A stretch of 64,000 nucleotides of DNA from Achatina immaculata. Lineage: Eukaryota > Mollusca > Gastropoda > Stylommatophora > Achatinidae. The notes beneath the pieces were generated by a model. It did not search any database, was not told where the DNA came from, and saw only the letters and a list, made by a program, of their open reading frames with translations. Made by a program: the position numbers and the translations under genes. The stretch spans positions 1,900,633-1,964,632 of the forward strand of contig CM019710.1 of assembly GCA_009760885.1 (NCBI GenBank). The letters run 5' to 3'. This document shows, piece after piece, positions 32,285 through 42,785 of this stretch (positions within the stretch are counted from its first letter, which is position 1; every line of letters starts with the position of its first letter).

Positions 32285-33195
32285 TATTAACAGGCATGAA
32301 GCAAGGATGTATATTATCTCCCTTGCTTTTTGGAATTGCCATAGACTTCATAATGAAAAAATGCCACACAGGTAAAATGTGCATTGATTGGGTACATGAG
32401 ACCCAACTAGAAGATCTTGATTTTGCAGATGACATAACTCTTACCAGTGACAATATGAAATCAGTGCAAGTAAAAACAGACAACCTGTCTTCAATGGCTA
32501 GTAAAATAGGACTTGAAATTAACAAGGATAAGACAAAAATAATGAAACTTCTCATTAACCACAAAGTCAAATATATGTAGAAGAAACAGCTGTTGAAGAA
32601 ATAAATCATTTTGCATATCTCGGCAGCTACAAAGACTGGGATGGTGACACCAGAAAGGAAGTTAGAATTCAAATTGCAAAAGCAGCATCGATCTTCAAGA
32701 ATCTTGAGAACATATGGCATTCAAAAGTTATAAGCACAAAAACCAAGTTAAGATTATTCAATTAAAATGTAATATCCACCCTCATTTATGCATGTGAAAG
32801 CTGGAAAACATCTAAAGAAATAGACAAGAAATTAGACTCTTTTGAAAACAAATGCCTAAGGAAAATACTTGGTATAAAGGGGAATGAATTCAAGAACAAC
32901 ACTGAGATAAGACAGATGAACAAACAACAACCTTTCTCATGGTTGATCAGAAAAAGAAGATGGACATATGTCAGTCATGTGATGAGAAGAAACAATCAGA
33001 GAATCCCCAAACAAGCTATCAAGTGGAACACAACAGGCTGAAGAAAAAGAGGTCGACCATGTGAAACTCTAAAGAGGACATTGTTAAGAGAGGTCATTTC
33101 AGTGGGCATTACATTCCTTGATGAGATTGAAAAACTTGCTGAAGACAGGAAATCTTGGCGAACTACCATGCAGGCCCTATGTGACATTTAGTGGC
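32285..33195 (+). pseudogene. LINE family C, RT C-terminal half to 3' end
   Basis: It starts at GMKQGCILSPLLFGIAIDFI (motif B), then QLEDLDFADDITL (motif C with intact DD), then GLEINKDKTKIMK, then after a stop EINHFAYLGSYKDW, NVISTLIYACESWKT and CLRKILGI. The tail is RKRRWTYVSHVMRRNNQRIP, then ETLKRTLLREV and WRTTMQALCDI. It is closely related to 59325-61540. It lies inside the receptor intron between 28863 and 33622. Confidence 0.88.
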
Positions 33196-33229
33196 ATAGG
33201 AAGGATGTAAAATGTAAGAAGAAAGAAAT

Positions 33230-33455
33230 AATGAAAGCAGTAAACTGGCTGTAAATAATGAGAGCAACAGACTGCCTGTAAATAATGAAAGCAGTAAACT
33301 GGCTGTAAATAATGAAAACAATAAATTGGCTGTAAATAATGAAAACAATAAACTGGCTGTAAATAAAGAGAGCAACAAACAGGCTGTAAATAATGAAAAC
33401 AATAAATTGGCTGTAAATAATGGGAGCAACAAACAGGCTGTAAATAATAACATTT
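33230..33455. repeat. 27-bp minisatellite after LINE 3' end, about 9 copies
   Basis: The unit is AATAATGAAAACAATAAACT plus GGCTGTA, with GAGAGCAACAAACAG variants. It starts in the LINE C 3' end. Confidence 0.88.
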
Positions 33456-33622
33456 TTAAAAATGATGAGTTTTCAAATGAAACCACAGAAGAAAATGTGA
33501 GCACACACAAAAAAATTTGAAGATATGTGATGTTCGATGTGTAAATGTATACTAGCAGTTGTGTATGAGTGTATCCTAGCAATTGTGTGTGAGTGAAAGT
33601 AATTCTACCTGTTTACTTCCAG

Positions 33623-33730
33623 GAAGCTTTGAGCTGGCTCTTATGCAGCTTTGTCGTGTGTTTGATGCCGAGTCCAATCGTGTCATCTTTGGTAACATGT
33701 TCTTACCACTGGAGGCATTTGCTACACTTA
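33623..33730 (+). CDS. HR3: HR3/ROR nuclear receptor, LBD exon (helices 5-6)
   Basis: The acceptor is TTTACTTCCAG before 33623 and the donor is CTTA|GTAAGT at 33731. The exon reads (G)SFELALMQLCRVFDAESNRV, then IFGNMFLPLEAFATL. LPxEAF is the form found in HR3, compared with the vertebrate ROR sequence. It runs from phase 1 to phase 1. Confidence 0.94.
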
Positions 33731-34080
33731 GTAAGTTGTTGAGTGTGACTAGTTTTACAACTTTTATGTTGTACTGTTTGCTACACTCTTTTAAGCTGAC
33801 AAGATTTACAACTGTTGTCTGATGTTGTTTGCTACACTCATTTAGGCTGACCAGATTTATAACTGTTGTCTGATGTTGTTTGCTACACTTGGTTAGGCTG
33901 ACAAGATTTACAACTGTTGTCTGATGTTGTTTTCTACACTCGGTTAGGCTGACAAGATTTACAACTGTTGTCTGATGTTGTTTGCTACACTCGGTTAGGC
34001 TGACAAGATTTACAACTGTTGTCTGATGTTGTTTGCTACACTCAGTTAGGCTGACAAGATTTACAACTGTTGTCTGATAA
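33731..34080. repeat. 51-bp array seeded at exon end, about 6 copies
   Basis: The unit is GCTACACTCGGTTAGGCTGA, then CAAGATTTACAACTGTTGTC, then TGATGTTGTTT. GTTTGCTACACT copies the exon end TTTGCTACACTTA, so the unit spans the original exon-intron boundary. The duplicated donors have decayed (CGGTTAGG in place of TAGTAAGT). Confidence 0.9.
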
Positions 34081-34289
34081 TGGTTGCTGTTGTTCAAAAT
34101 ATTGGAACTTCATATTAGAATTAACATTCTCGTTTGAACCAGTGAAGCCAGGGCTTTAAACTCACTACTCTACGTCACACTGTGCTCCTGTGTTATCATG
34201 CTCTAGTCTCACTAGTGGGATCAGTGTTTTACTCATGGCATGGAGTTTAAAAATGTACTTCTACTCATTGTCCTTAATTTTTTTTCTTT

Positions 34290-34620
34290 GTTCTTTCTAG
34301 TGATATCTGTGATCCCAGTGCGATATTGTGCATTCACATATTTGTTCTTGGTAGCGCTAGCGATGTTTGTGGTCCAGTGTGATATTGTACATTTGCGTGT
34401 TTGTTCTTTCTAGTGAAAGCTCTAATCCATTGTGACCAGTATATCTTTTGTATTTTGTATCACTTTTTCAAACTGATGATTAATGATGCATTATATTGTA
34501 TCTTATTTTCAGAATGATTAGTGGTGCAGATATTTGATATCTTATTTTCAGACTGTGATTGTGGATGTTTTTACCAGCATGATCTGGCATGAATGTTAAT
34601 CTTGATCATTTTAACTTCAG
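34290..34620. repeat. Degenerate approximately 70-bp repeats with acceptor-like ends
   Basis: Three diverged units contain GTTCTTTCTAGTGA and TGTGATCC, CAGTGTGATATTGTGCATT. Then come two copies of ATCTTATTTTCAGA. Each carries a pyrimidine tract plus AG. Confidence 0.6.
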
Positions 34621-34737
34621 CTGATGAAGAATTCCATCTGATGACCACCATCTTTGACTTTGTCAAAAACATTCAGCATCTGAAAATCAGAGAGAGTGAG
34701 ATGGCCATGTTGAGTGCTCTGATATTAATCAGTTCAG
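34621..34737 (+). CDS. HR3: HR3/ROR nuclear receptor, LBD exon (helices 7-8)
   Basis: The acceptor is TTAACTTCAG before 34621 and the donor is TTCAG|GTAAGT at 34738. The exon reads (T)DEEFHLMTTIFDFVKNIQHL, then KIRESEMAMLSALILISS. It aligns with the ROR FDFAKNL, then LTEEEIALFSSAVLIS. It runs from phase 1 to phase 1. Confidence 0.94.
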
Positions 34738-34858
34738 GTAAGTGTTGTAGGCTGACATGTTCAGATAAGTGTTGTAGCCTGACATGTTCAGATAAGTGTT
34801 GTAGGCTGACATGTTCAGGTAAGTGTTGTAGGCTGACATGTTCAGGTAAGTGTTGTAG
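34738..34858. repeat. 27-bp array starting at exon donor, about 4.5 copies
   Basis: The unit is GTAAGTGTTGTAGGCTGACA plus TGTTCAG. Its end, GTTCAG|GTAAGTG, copies the real boundary AGTTCAG|GTAAGTG. The second and third units have ATAAGTG, the others retain GTAAGTG. Because 27 is a multiple of three, use of a downstream donor would keep the receptor frame, adding 9 residues per unit. Confidence 0.93.
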
Positions 34859-35024
34859 AATTGACATTTCTGTTCCTGTTCCTTATTATTTCATATACAT
34901 ATATTCATGTGTCCCACCATTTAACGTACTTTATACTAACACTTCACTGTGCACTAGCCTCATTTTGAATAAAACTGCAAATATCAGAAATTATACTGAT
35001 AAATTCTTTTGCTCTTCGTCACAG

Positions 35025-35296
35025 ATCGTCCGGGTGTGAAGGAAATCCGAGAGATACAACATCTGCATGACAGCATCCTCACGGCTCTGAAACTGGAGAT
35101 GGGTGTAAACCATGCTGGTGATGAGCACGTTCTCGAACGATTTGTGGAGCAAGCAGGTGTTTTACGCTCGCTGAGTGCACGGCACATTCGTGTTTTAAAT
35201 GCATTCAAAGCTGAAGCGCCAGATATTGAGTTTCCTGCTCTACACAAGGAGCTCTTCTCCATAGAAACAGAAACTCTTGTTCCTAACATGCATTAA
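35025..35296 (+). CDS. HR3: HR3/ROR nuclear receptor, terminal exon with AF-2 helix
   Basis: The acceptor is CTCTTCGTCACAG before 35025; the TAA stop is at 35294-35296. The exon reads (D)RPGVKEIREIQHLHDSILTA, then LKLEMGVNHAGDE, HVLERFVEQAGVLRSLSARH, IRVLNAFKAEAPDIEFPAL and HKELFSIE, then a short tail TETLVPNMH. FPALHKELF matches the ROR/HR3 FPPLYKELF helix 12 (AF-2), which docks coactivators. The seven exons together give 332 in-frame codons including the stop. Confidence 0.95.
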
Positions 35297-35475
35297 GACA
35301 GTTGTTGGAATATCAGCAGTTTGAAATTGATATTTCTAACATGCATTGAGACATTTGTTGGAATATCAGCAATTTGAAAACTCATATTGATATTTCCACA
35401 ATGCACCGAGACAGTTGTTGGAATATCACCAAAATAGAAACTGTTGTTGATATTCTCATCATGCAGTGAAACAAT
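35270..35475. repeat. 55-66-bp array across the stop codon into the 3' UTR, 4 diverged copies
   Basis: Units contain TAACATGCATTAAGACAGTT, then GTTGGAATATCAGCA, then TTTGAAA. The first begins in the last codons (CCTAACATGCATTAAG) and includes the TAA. The later copies read GCATTGAG, GCACCGAG and GCAGTGAA at the same place. AGAAACTGTTGTTGATATT at 35430 copies the coding AGAAACTCTTGTTCCTAAC. Confidence 0.85.
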
Positions 35476-35949
35476 ACATACAGCTAATTGTTGGAATATT
35501 AGAACAATTCAATGCGGCATTGAAATCACCTGAACAGTTTGAATGGCTGCACTTCTTTTAATTGCTGGACACATATGTTAACTGTCAGACAAAAAATGTT
35601 AACTGTTAAACACACCACACTAACTACTACCAGACACAGCATGTTAATTGCAGCTATTCTGTTTACCTCCCTCATCTCTTATGGGTATGGCATGATAAGA
35701 TTTGCAGATTGATCATTTTGCTAGTCCTTGTGGGCTACTAGTATGTGATGTCTCATATGTTTATATGAATTATGGATAAAACTAACCTTTAATAAGTTGT
35801 AGCTTGTTTTGTAAAGCTTATTTTGTTGAAACTTAATTTGCAATGAAGAAAACAGTTTTTCTGGAATATTCCTGGTACTGCAGACCTGGTTCTCTGCAAC
35901 TAAAGTGCTGGATATGGAGTGGGTTTACATGGCAGCTGAAAGTCACCTA
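35476..35949. other. Probable 3' UTR/flank of HR3
   Basis: AT-rich sequence with no array or transposon. I see no AATAAA before the LINE at 35950, so the polyadenylation site is not assigned. Confidence 0.45.
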
Positions 35950-36522
35950 GGTAGTCATTATGTTCATATCAATGGAAACAAGATTCAGAGTACTTAAATG
36001 TTACATCGAGCCAGTTTTGTTTTATGGGTGTGAAGCATGGTCTATGAATAAGAGAGTACAGCGAGAAATGGAGGACATGGAGATATGGTTTATAAGAAGA
36101 ATGTTGAAAGTACCATGGACAGCCAAGAAAACCAATGAAGAAGTTTTAAGAAAAGCTAAAGTTAAAAAGCAAATTATAGCAGAGATCAGAGGCAGACAAG
36201 CGAGATTTATAGGACATTTCCTGAGAACAGGAAAATTGGAACACATTGCAGCAACTGGAAAAATTGAGGGAAAAAGAGACAGAGGAAGACAGAGAGAGAA
36301 GTTACTGGATGAGTTGTCAGTGTGGCTAGGAAGAAAGTTACCGGCAGATCTCATAATCAAGTCTAAAGACAGGGAATTGTGGAGAGAAATGATCGCCTAC
36401 GCACGTGGCATGACACTTAGATTAGATTTAGAAGTCACCATGAGGAGAACAGAAAGCTCCAGATTGATAAAGCATAACAACCTGATGTTACTGGAAGATA
36501 TATGTAAAAAAAAAAAAAAATA
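35950..36522 (+). pseudogene. LINE family A, C-terminal fragment with poly(A)
   Basis: The 202-codon frame from 35960 is open and reads ETRFRVLKCYIEPVLFYGCE, then WSMNKRVQREMEDMEIWFIR, then RMLKVPWTAKKTNEE, GRQARFIGHFLRTGKLEHIA and a basic KRDRGRQREKLLDE, ending KSKDRELWREMIAYARGM. It is the best-preserved copy of the family that opens the window. It is 5'-truncated, with an A-rich run at 36508-36521. Confidence 0.85.
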
Positions 36523-36529
36523 CAGATTT

Positions 36530-36848
36530 CACAGCCCTGTAAGTGCCCCAGATCTCACAGCCCTATAAGTGCCCCAGATCTCACAGCCCTGACACCCCCG
36601 TAAATGCCCCAGATCTCACAGCCCTGTAAGTGCCCCAGATCTCACAGCCCTGTAAGTGCCCCAGATCTCACAGCCCTGTAAATGCCCCAGATCTCACAGC
36701 CCTGTTAAGTGCCCCAGATCTCACAGCCCTGTTAAGTGCCCCAGATCTCACAGCCCTGTAAATGCCCCAGATCTCACAGCCCTGTTAAGTGCCCCAGATC
36801 TCACAGCCCTTTTAAGTGCCCCAGATCTCACAGCCCTGTAAGTGCCTC
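36530..36848. repeat. 26-bp minisatellite, about 12 copies
   Basis: The unit is GTAAGTGCCCCAGATCTCAC plus AGCCCT. Several units contain both a donor-like GTAAGTG and an acceptor-like CTCACAG, 22 bases apart. Confidence 0.92.
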
Positions 36849-36894
36849 AGCACACACATCTTTGATCATATCATTTCTTGTGGTCGTGTTTCTC

Positions 36895-36985
36895 CAGTCA
36901 CCAGAGTGACCTAGTGGTTAGTGCATTCATCTTTCACATCGATTTCAGTTGTTGAAGTCCAGCCAGAGATATCCCAATACCTGAA
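36895..36985 (+). mobile_element. tRNA-derived SINE remnant
   Basis: GTGACCTAGTGGTTAGTGCA resembles the RNA polymerase III A box (TAGTGGTTAGTGC). A degenerate B box, GTTGAAGTCCAGCC, lies about 45 bases on. No clear tail. Confidence 0.4.
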
Positions 36986-37029
36986 TGTAGAAATGAATAT
37001 CTGATTCCTTTGGAGCTGTGGAAGGAATA

Positions 37030-37475
37030 TGTGTCTAAACATAGTGGCTGATCACATCACTCTGTAGTGCCCAGTGAAGGAAAATGTGGCTAAACATAGT
37101 TGCTGACCACATCACTCTGTAGTGCCCAGTGAAGGAAAATGTGGCTAAACATAGTTGCTGACCACATCACTCTGTAGTGTCCAGTGAAGGAAAATGTGGC
37201 TAAACATAGTTGCTGACCACATCACTCTGTAGTGTCCAGTGAAGGAAAATGTGGCTAAACATAGTTGCTGACCACATCACTCTGTAGTGTCCAGTGAAGG
37301 AAAATGTGGCTAAACATAGTTGCTGACCACATCACTCTGTAGTGCCCAGTGAAGGAAAATTGTGGCTAAACATAGTGCTGACCACATCACTCTGTAGTGC
37401 CCAGTGATGGAAAATGTGGCTAAACATAGTGCTGACCACATCACTCTGTAGTGTCCAGTGAAGGAAAATGTGGCC
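37030..37475. repeat. 56-bp minisatellite, 8 copies
   Basis: The unit is GTGGCTAAACATAGTTGCTG, then ACCACATCACTCTGTAGTGC, then CCAGTGAAGGAAAAT. Variants have TGTCC or lack one T. Confidence 0.92.
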
Positions 37476-38524
37476 ACTAAACCAAGTCACAAAGTGCCTG
37501 TAAAATATAATAGGATTTATATTTCTGTAGCTATCCTGGCTCACAAATATAACTTCATAAACAACTATCCAAGGTTGGGACATTGCTCATCTAGTTACAT
37601 TCAAACAGTACATTTTGTATCAAAGATGATGTGTGGCTCTGGACATGCAGAGGTACTTTGTTTTATAGTAAATAAGGACAGTTGTTTTTGGAAGTTGGTT
37701 TGTAATTTTGACAGGTTGGTTGTGCCAAGAACAGTCAGCTTGTGTATGTTTGTTCTTGCTCTGTGTAGACAGACACCTCTGGATGCTGCTGGCAGATTTG
37801 TTGTGGAACTAAAATTACAGCAAGAGGAGGGCTTGTCTAACTAAGTGGCATCTAAACACACCTTTATTGTGACATTTGCTTACAACAGCATTTACTCTGA
37901 CATTTGAGCAGCAGCATTTTCTGTGAAGAAGCAACTTTATTTAATAAAGGACAGAGCACACATGTCATAAAAGCAACCTGTATTTAACATCAGAGCAGCA
38001 AACTATGATTGCTGTCAGAGTAGCATATGTCATCATTTAATACCAGAGCAGCAGCCCATATTTGTCATGCTATATGACATCCACACAGCATCCTTGCATT
38101 TGTGATAGTCCATACATCTGACATCCAGACAGCATCCTGCATTTGTCATAGTATGTGAAATTTGACATGAGAGCAGCTAAAGATATCTTTATCCACACAT
38201 GTTACACTTGTCACTGTTTAAACAACACAGAAATAAAAACTGTTTTGTGCATGTTACAAGGGAAGCTACTGCCAGATGACTGATCTACCTCCCATCCTTT
38301 TCCAGGCTTGAAGGATGCATTCAGCAGCATGTTTCCAAGTGTGCTAGCTTGTAGAGTAGTTTGCTGAGAGTATGAACTTGTTATAGCTGTGTTTTTCTTT
38401 ACCTCCTTGCTGCTGCTGCTGCTGTTGGCTTGAGGTAGGAGAGGAAAGTTGTATCAGAGTACAGCTCGGTGTGAGTAGCTGAATTTACATGTAGTAAATG
38501 TGCATGCAACTTATGCTCACAGGC
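37476..38524. other. Intergenic sequence with weak repeats
   Basis: No gene is recognised. The open frame 37458-37844 has no family features. Bases 38040-38160 hold two or three diverged units around GACATCCACACAGCATCC and ATTTGTCATAGT. Confidence 0.5.
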
Positions 38525-38810
38525 TATGGGGAGCAACTTTATGTTAGGGTCTTGCTCTCAAGCTGTGAGGACCAACTTTATTCTAGGATCTAGATCTCAA
38601 ACTGTGAGGAGCAACTTTATGCTAGGGTCTTGCTCTCAAGCTGTGAGGACCAACTTTATTCTAGGATCTAGATCTCAAACTGTAAGGAGCAACTTTATGC
38701 TAGGGTCTTGCCCTCAAGCTGTGAGGACCAACTTTATTCTAGGATCTAGATCTCAAGCTGTGAGGAGCAACTTTATGCTAGGGTCTTGCTCTCAGGCTGT
38801 GGGAAGTGAC
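38525..38810. repeat. 78-bp higher-order array (two 39-bp halves), 3.5 copies
   Basis: The halves alternate GAGCAACTTTATGCTAGGGT plus CTTGCTCTCAAGCTGTG with GACCAACTTTATTCTAGGAT plus CTAGATCTCAAACTGTG. Confidence 0.88.
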
Positions 38811-38883
38811 TACAAGGTAGGACTGAGTTTTAAAAAAAAGCAAGAAGATAATACTGTGATATTCTGTGATCCTCTCATCCACG

Positions 38884-39490
38884 AAGTATAATGCTAGCAA
38901 CATTAGCAAGACAACAAAATATAGACCAGGGAGAAGTATAATGCTTGCAACATTAGCAAGACAACAAAATATAGACCAGGAAGAAGTATAATGCTAGCAA
39001 CATTAGCAAGACAACAAAATATAGACCAGAAAGAAGTATAATGCTTGCAACATTAGCAAGACAAAATATAGACCAGGGAGAAGTATAATGCTAGCAACAT
39101 TAGCAAGACAAAATATAGACCAGGAAGAAATATAATGCTAGCAACATTAGCAAGACAAAATAATAGACCAGGAAGAAGTATAATGCTAGCAACATTAGCA
39201 AGACAACAAAATATAGACCAGGGAGAAGTATAATGCTAGCAACATTAGCAAGACAAAATATAGACCAGGAAGAAGTATAATGCTAGCAACATTAGCAAGA
39301 CAAAATATAGACCAGGGAGAAGTATAATGCTAGCAACATTAGCAAGACAACAAAATATAGACCAGGGAGAAGTATAATGCTAGGAACATTAGCAAGATAA
39401 CAAAATATAGACCAGGAATAAGTATAATGCTATCAACATTAGCAAGACAACAAAATATAGACCAGGGAGAATTATTATGCTAACATAGCA
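38884..39490. repeat. 44-50-bp minisatellite, about 12 copies
   Basis: The unit is AGTATAATGCTAGCAACATT, then AGCAAGACAACAAAATATAG, then ACCAGGGAGA. Variants lack one ACA or have AGGAAGA. Confidence 0.9.
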
Positions 39491-39779
39491 AGACAGTAAA
39501 GTACAGACCAGTACTGCTGTGAGAGAAAGAAAAATGTAATGTTGGCAGGATGATCATTTTTTTTAAGAATCGATTTATCTTTGGAAAATGACAAACTTTT
39601 TTTAATCAGAGGAATGACTATTAATGATACCTGTTGTCATGTGACGTTGTTGTCTGATGTAATTGAAGTATGGTTAAGTTGTCTTGCTGGTGAGGCAAGC
39701 TTTCTCCAGCTGTTGCAACCTTGGAGCTGACATATGTTCAGATGAGGAGAACAATAAGTGTTACATTTGTCATTTTTCA

Positions 39780-40545
39780 TGTATGTGACTGAGATTTAAT
39801 GCCATGGCTGATGTATGCGACTGAGATTTAATGCCTTGGCTGATGTATGCGACTGAGATTTAATGCCTTGGCTGATGTATGTGACTGAGATTTGATGCCA
39901 TGGCTGATGTATGTGACTGAGATTTGATGCCATGGCTGATGTATGTGACTGATGTTTGATGTCATAGCTGATGTGTGTGACATGCTTGATGTCATGGATT
40001 ATGTATGTGACTGATGTTTGGTGTCATAGCTGATGTATATGACTGATGTTTGATGTCATGGCTTATGAATGTGGCTTAGGTTTGATGTTATTTTTATGTA
40101 TACAACTGAAGTTTGATGTCATGACTGATGTATGTGACTGATATTTTTTTATGTTTGTGACAGATTTTATGTCATGGCTGATGTATGTGACCTAGGTTTG
40201 ATTTGGTGGTTGATATATGTGACCAAGGTTTGATGTCATGTAATGTTTGTGAGTGATGTTTAGTGTCATTGGGGATGCATGTGACTGCTGTTTGACATCA
40301 TGGGTGATGTGTGTGACTAAGATTTTATATCATGACCTAGATTGTTTGATGACATGGAAGATGTATATGACTGATGTTTGGTGTCATGGATGATTATGTG
40401 AATAAGGTTCCATGTCATAGCTGATGTGTGCAACTGGTCTTTGATGTTATTTTTGATGTATGTGACTAAGGTTTGAGATGTCATGGATAATGTATGTGAC
40501 TAATGTTTGATGTCATGGATGATGTATGTGACTAAGGTTTAATGT
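39780..40545. repeat. Degenerate approximately 32-bp array
   Basis: More than 20 diverged units around TGATGTATGTGACTGAGATT plus TGATGCCATGGC. Regular at the left, decaying to the right. Confidence 0.8.
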
Positions 40546-40659
40546 AGAGAAATGATGAAGGAAGTAATGTTTTGAAAGAAAAACAGAAAACGTATTCCTG
40601 CGCTTGTGAGAGTTAAGAAATGCTGGCCCTGTTTCTGTTCTACATCAGCAAGAAAAATT

Positions 40660-41118
40660 CTTTATTTTTTACTTACAGCTTCTGTTCTACATCAACAAGA
40701 AAAATTCTTTTTTATTTACAGTTTCTGTTCTACATCCACAAGAAAAATTCTTTCTTTTTACTTACTTACAGTTTCTGTTCTACATCAACAAGAAAAAATT
40801 CTTTCTTTTTACTTGTTTCTGTTCTACATCAACAAGAAAAAATTCTTTCTTTTTACTTGTTTCTGTTCTACATCAACAAGAAAAAATTCTTTCTTTTTAC
40901 TTACTTACAGTTTCTGTTCTACATCAACAAGAAAAAATTCTTTCTTTTTTACTTACAGTTTCTGTTCTACATCCACAAGAAAAATTCTTTCTTTTTACTT
41001 ACTTACAGTTTCTGTTCTACATCAACAAGAAAAAATTCTTTCTTTTTTACTTACAGTTTCTGTTCTACATCAACAAGAAAAATTCTTTCTTGTTACTTAC
41101 TTACAGTTTCTGTTTCTG
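40660..41118. repeat. 53-64-bp minisatellite, about 8 copies, acceptor-like
   Basis: The unit is TTTCTGTTCTACATCAACAA, then GAAAAATTCTTTCTTTTTAC, then TTACTTACAG. Units end in a pyrimidine-rich stretch plus ACAG, like a 3' splice site. Confidence 0.9.
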
Positions 41119-41142
41119 AAGCTGCATCATGAACTTTGAATA

Positions 41143-41375
41143 GATGATGGTAAGTGGAAGAGCAAGAAGAGAATGTTTATTGCTGATAAGAGTAGATGAT
41201 GGTAAGTGGAAGAGCAAGAAGAGAATGTTTATTGCTGATAAGAGTAGATGATGGTAAGTAGAAGAGAATGTTTATTGCTGATAAGACTATAGTTTGGTGT
41301 GTGAAAGAGTAGAATGTTTATTGCTGATAAGACTGTAGTTTGGTGTGTGAAAGAGTGGAATGTTTATTGCTGATC
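41143..41375. repeat. 45-55-bp array, 5 units
   Basis: Units contain TAGATGATGGTAAGTGGAAG, then AGCAAGAAGAGAATGTTTAT, then TGCTGATAAGAG. The first three keep ATG|GTAAGT. Confidence 0.85.
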
Positions 41376-41389
41376 AGGAGTAGATAATT

Positions 41390-41960
41390 TGTTTCTTCTA
41401 CTAGGTGAGAAAACATGCATGTCTGTTTCTTTTACCAGATGAGAAAACATGTATGTCTGTTTCTTGTACCAGGTGAGAAAACATGCATGTCTGTTTCTTG
41501 TACCAGGTGAGAAAACATGCATGTCTGTTTCTTGTACCAGATGAGAAAACATGTATGTCTGTTTCTTGTACCAGGTGAGAAAACATGTATGTCTGTTTCT
41601 TGTACCAGGTGAGAAAACATGTATGTCTGTTTCTTGTACCAGGTGAGAAAACATGTATGTCTGTTTCTTGTACCAGGTGAGAAAATGTGTGTCTGTTTCT
41701 TTTACCAGGTGAGAAAATGTGTGTCTGTTTCTTGTACCAAGTGAGAAAATGTGTGTCTTTTTCTTGTACCAGGTGAGAAACTGTGTGTCTGTTTCTTCTA
41801 CCAGGTGAGAAAACATGTGTGTTTGTTTCTTGTACCATCTGAGAAAATATGCATGTCTGTTTCTTGTACCAGGTGAGAAAATGTGTGTTTGTTTCTTGTA
41901 CCATCTGAGAAAATATGCATGTCTGTTTCTTCTGCCAGCTGAGAAACATGCATGTCTGTT
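41390..41960. repeat. 33-36-bp minisatellite, about 16 copies, donor-like
   Basis: The unit is GTGAGAAAACATGTATGTCT plus GTTTCTTGTACCAG. Most units contain ACCAG|GTGAGA, a good 5' splice-site consensus. ATCTGAGA variants lack it. Confidence 0.92.
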
Positions 41961-42029
41961 TGTGCAGAAAATGTCAGGCTAAGATTTCTGTATGCCATGC
42001 ATCTTTTTTTTTCCTTAAACTTTCTAGAT

Positions 42030-42345
42030 TAAAGAGAATGGTCATGTTATGTTTAGTTTTTCTTTGATCATGTTATGTTTAATTTTCTTTAATCAGGTTG
42101 TGTTTGGTTTTTCTTTGATCATGTTGTTTTGGCATTTTTTTTCTTTGATCATGTTATGTTTTGTTTTTCTTTGATCATATTATGTTTATTTTTTCTTTGA
42201 TATTGTTATGTTTGTTTTTTTTAATCGTGTTTAGATTTTCTTTGATCATGTTATGTTTGGTTTTTCTTTGATCATGCTACATTTGGTTTTTCTTTGATCA
42301 TGTTTTGTTTGATTTTTTTACTTAATCATGTCATTTTTTGTTTTT
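42030..42345. repeat. Degenerate 25-27-bp T-rich array
   Basis: About 11 units of TTTCTTTGATCATGTTATGT plus TTGGTTT with many substitutions. Confidence 0.8.
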
Positions 42346-42534
42346 GTTTCTGTTCATATATGATTTGAATGTTGTTGCTTGTAGAGCTTCAGATTGTTTT
42401 AGTTTTTTTCAGTTTCTCAGATTTTGGTTATGAAAGTTGAACAATATCTGTTGGTATAGACAGCTAGCTACCATATGTCTACAAATGCTTAGATCAGGCA
42501 ACGCTCATGTTATGAATGCAGGGTGGTTGTTTAT

Positions 42535-42785
42535 TTCATTAAGTCTCCTGAATTTTTCTTCATGTCTTATATGTTGTATACTTCATTAAGTCTCCAGACC
42601 TTTGCTTCATGTCTTATCTGTTGTATACTTCATTAAGTTAAGTTTCCAGACTTTTGCTTCATGTCTTATCTGTTGTATAATTCATTAAGTTAAGTCTCCA
42701 GACTTTTGCTTCATGTCTTATCTGTTGTGTAATTCATTAAGTCTCCAGGCTTTTGCTTCATGTCCTGCTTGTTGTATACATGAGT
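42535..42785. repeat. 48-54-bp array, 5 units
   Basis: Units contain TTCATTAAGTCTCCAGACTT, then TTGCTTCATGTCTTATCTGT, then TGTATA. Confidence 0.85.

Noticed and set aside
28730..35296. Receptor identified as E75/Rev-erb (NR1D)
   Set aside because: VKFGRMSKKQR in the DNA-binding extension, AHLRTC at the LBD start and FPALHKELF at helix 12 fit HR3/ROR (NR1F) better.
37458..37844. 128-codon open frame
   Set aside because: Begins in a 56-bp array unit, shows no recognisable domain and has no splice or conservation evidence.
41364..41949. Frames of 150-182 codons with ETDIHVFSPGTRNRH repeats
   Set aside because: Array read-through only.
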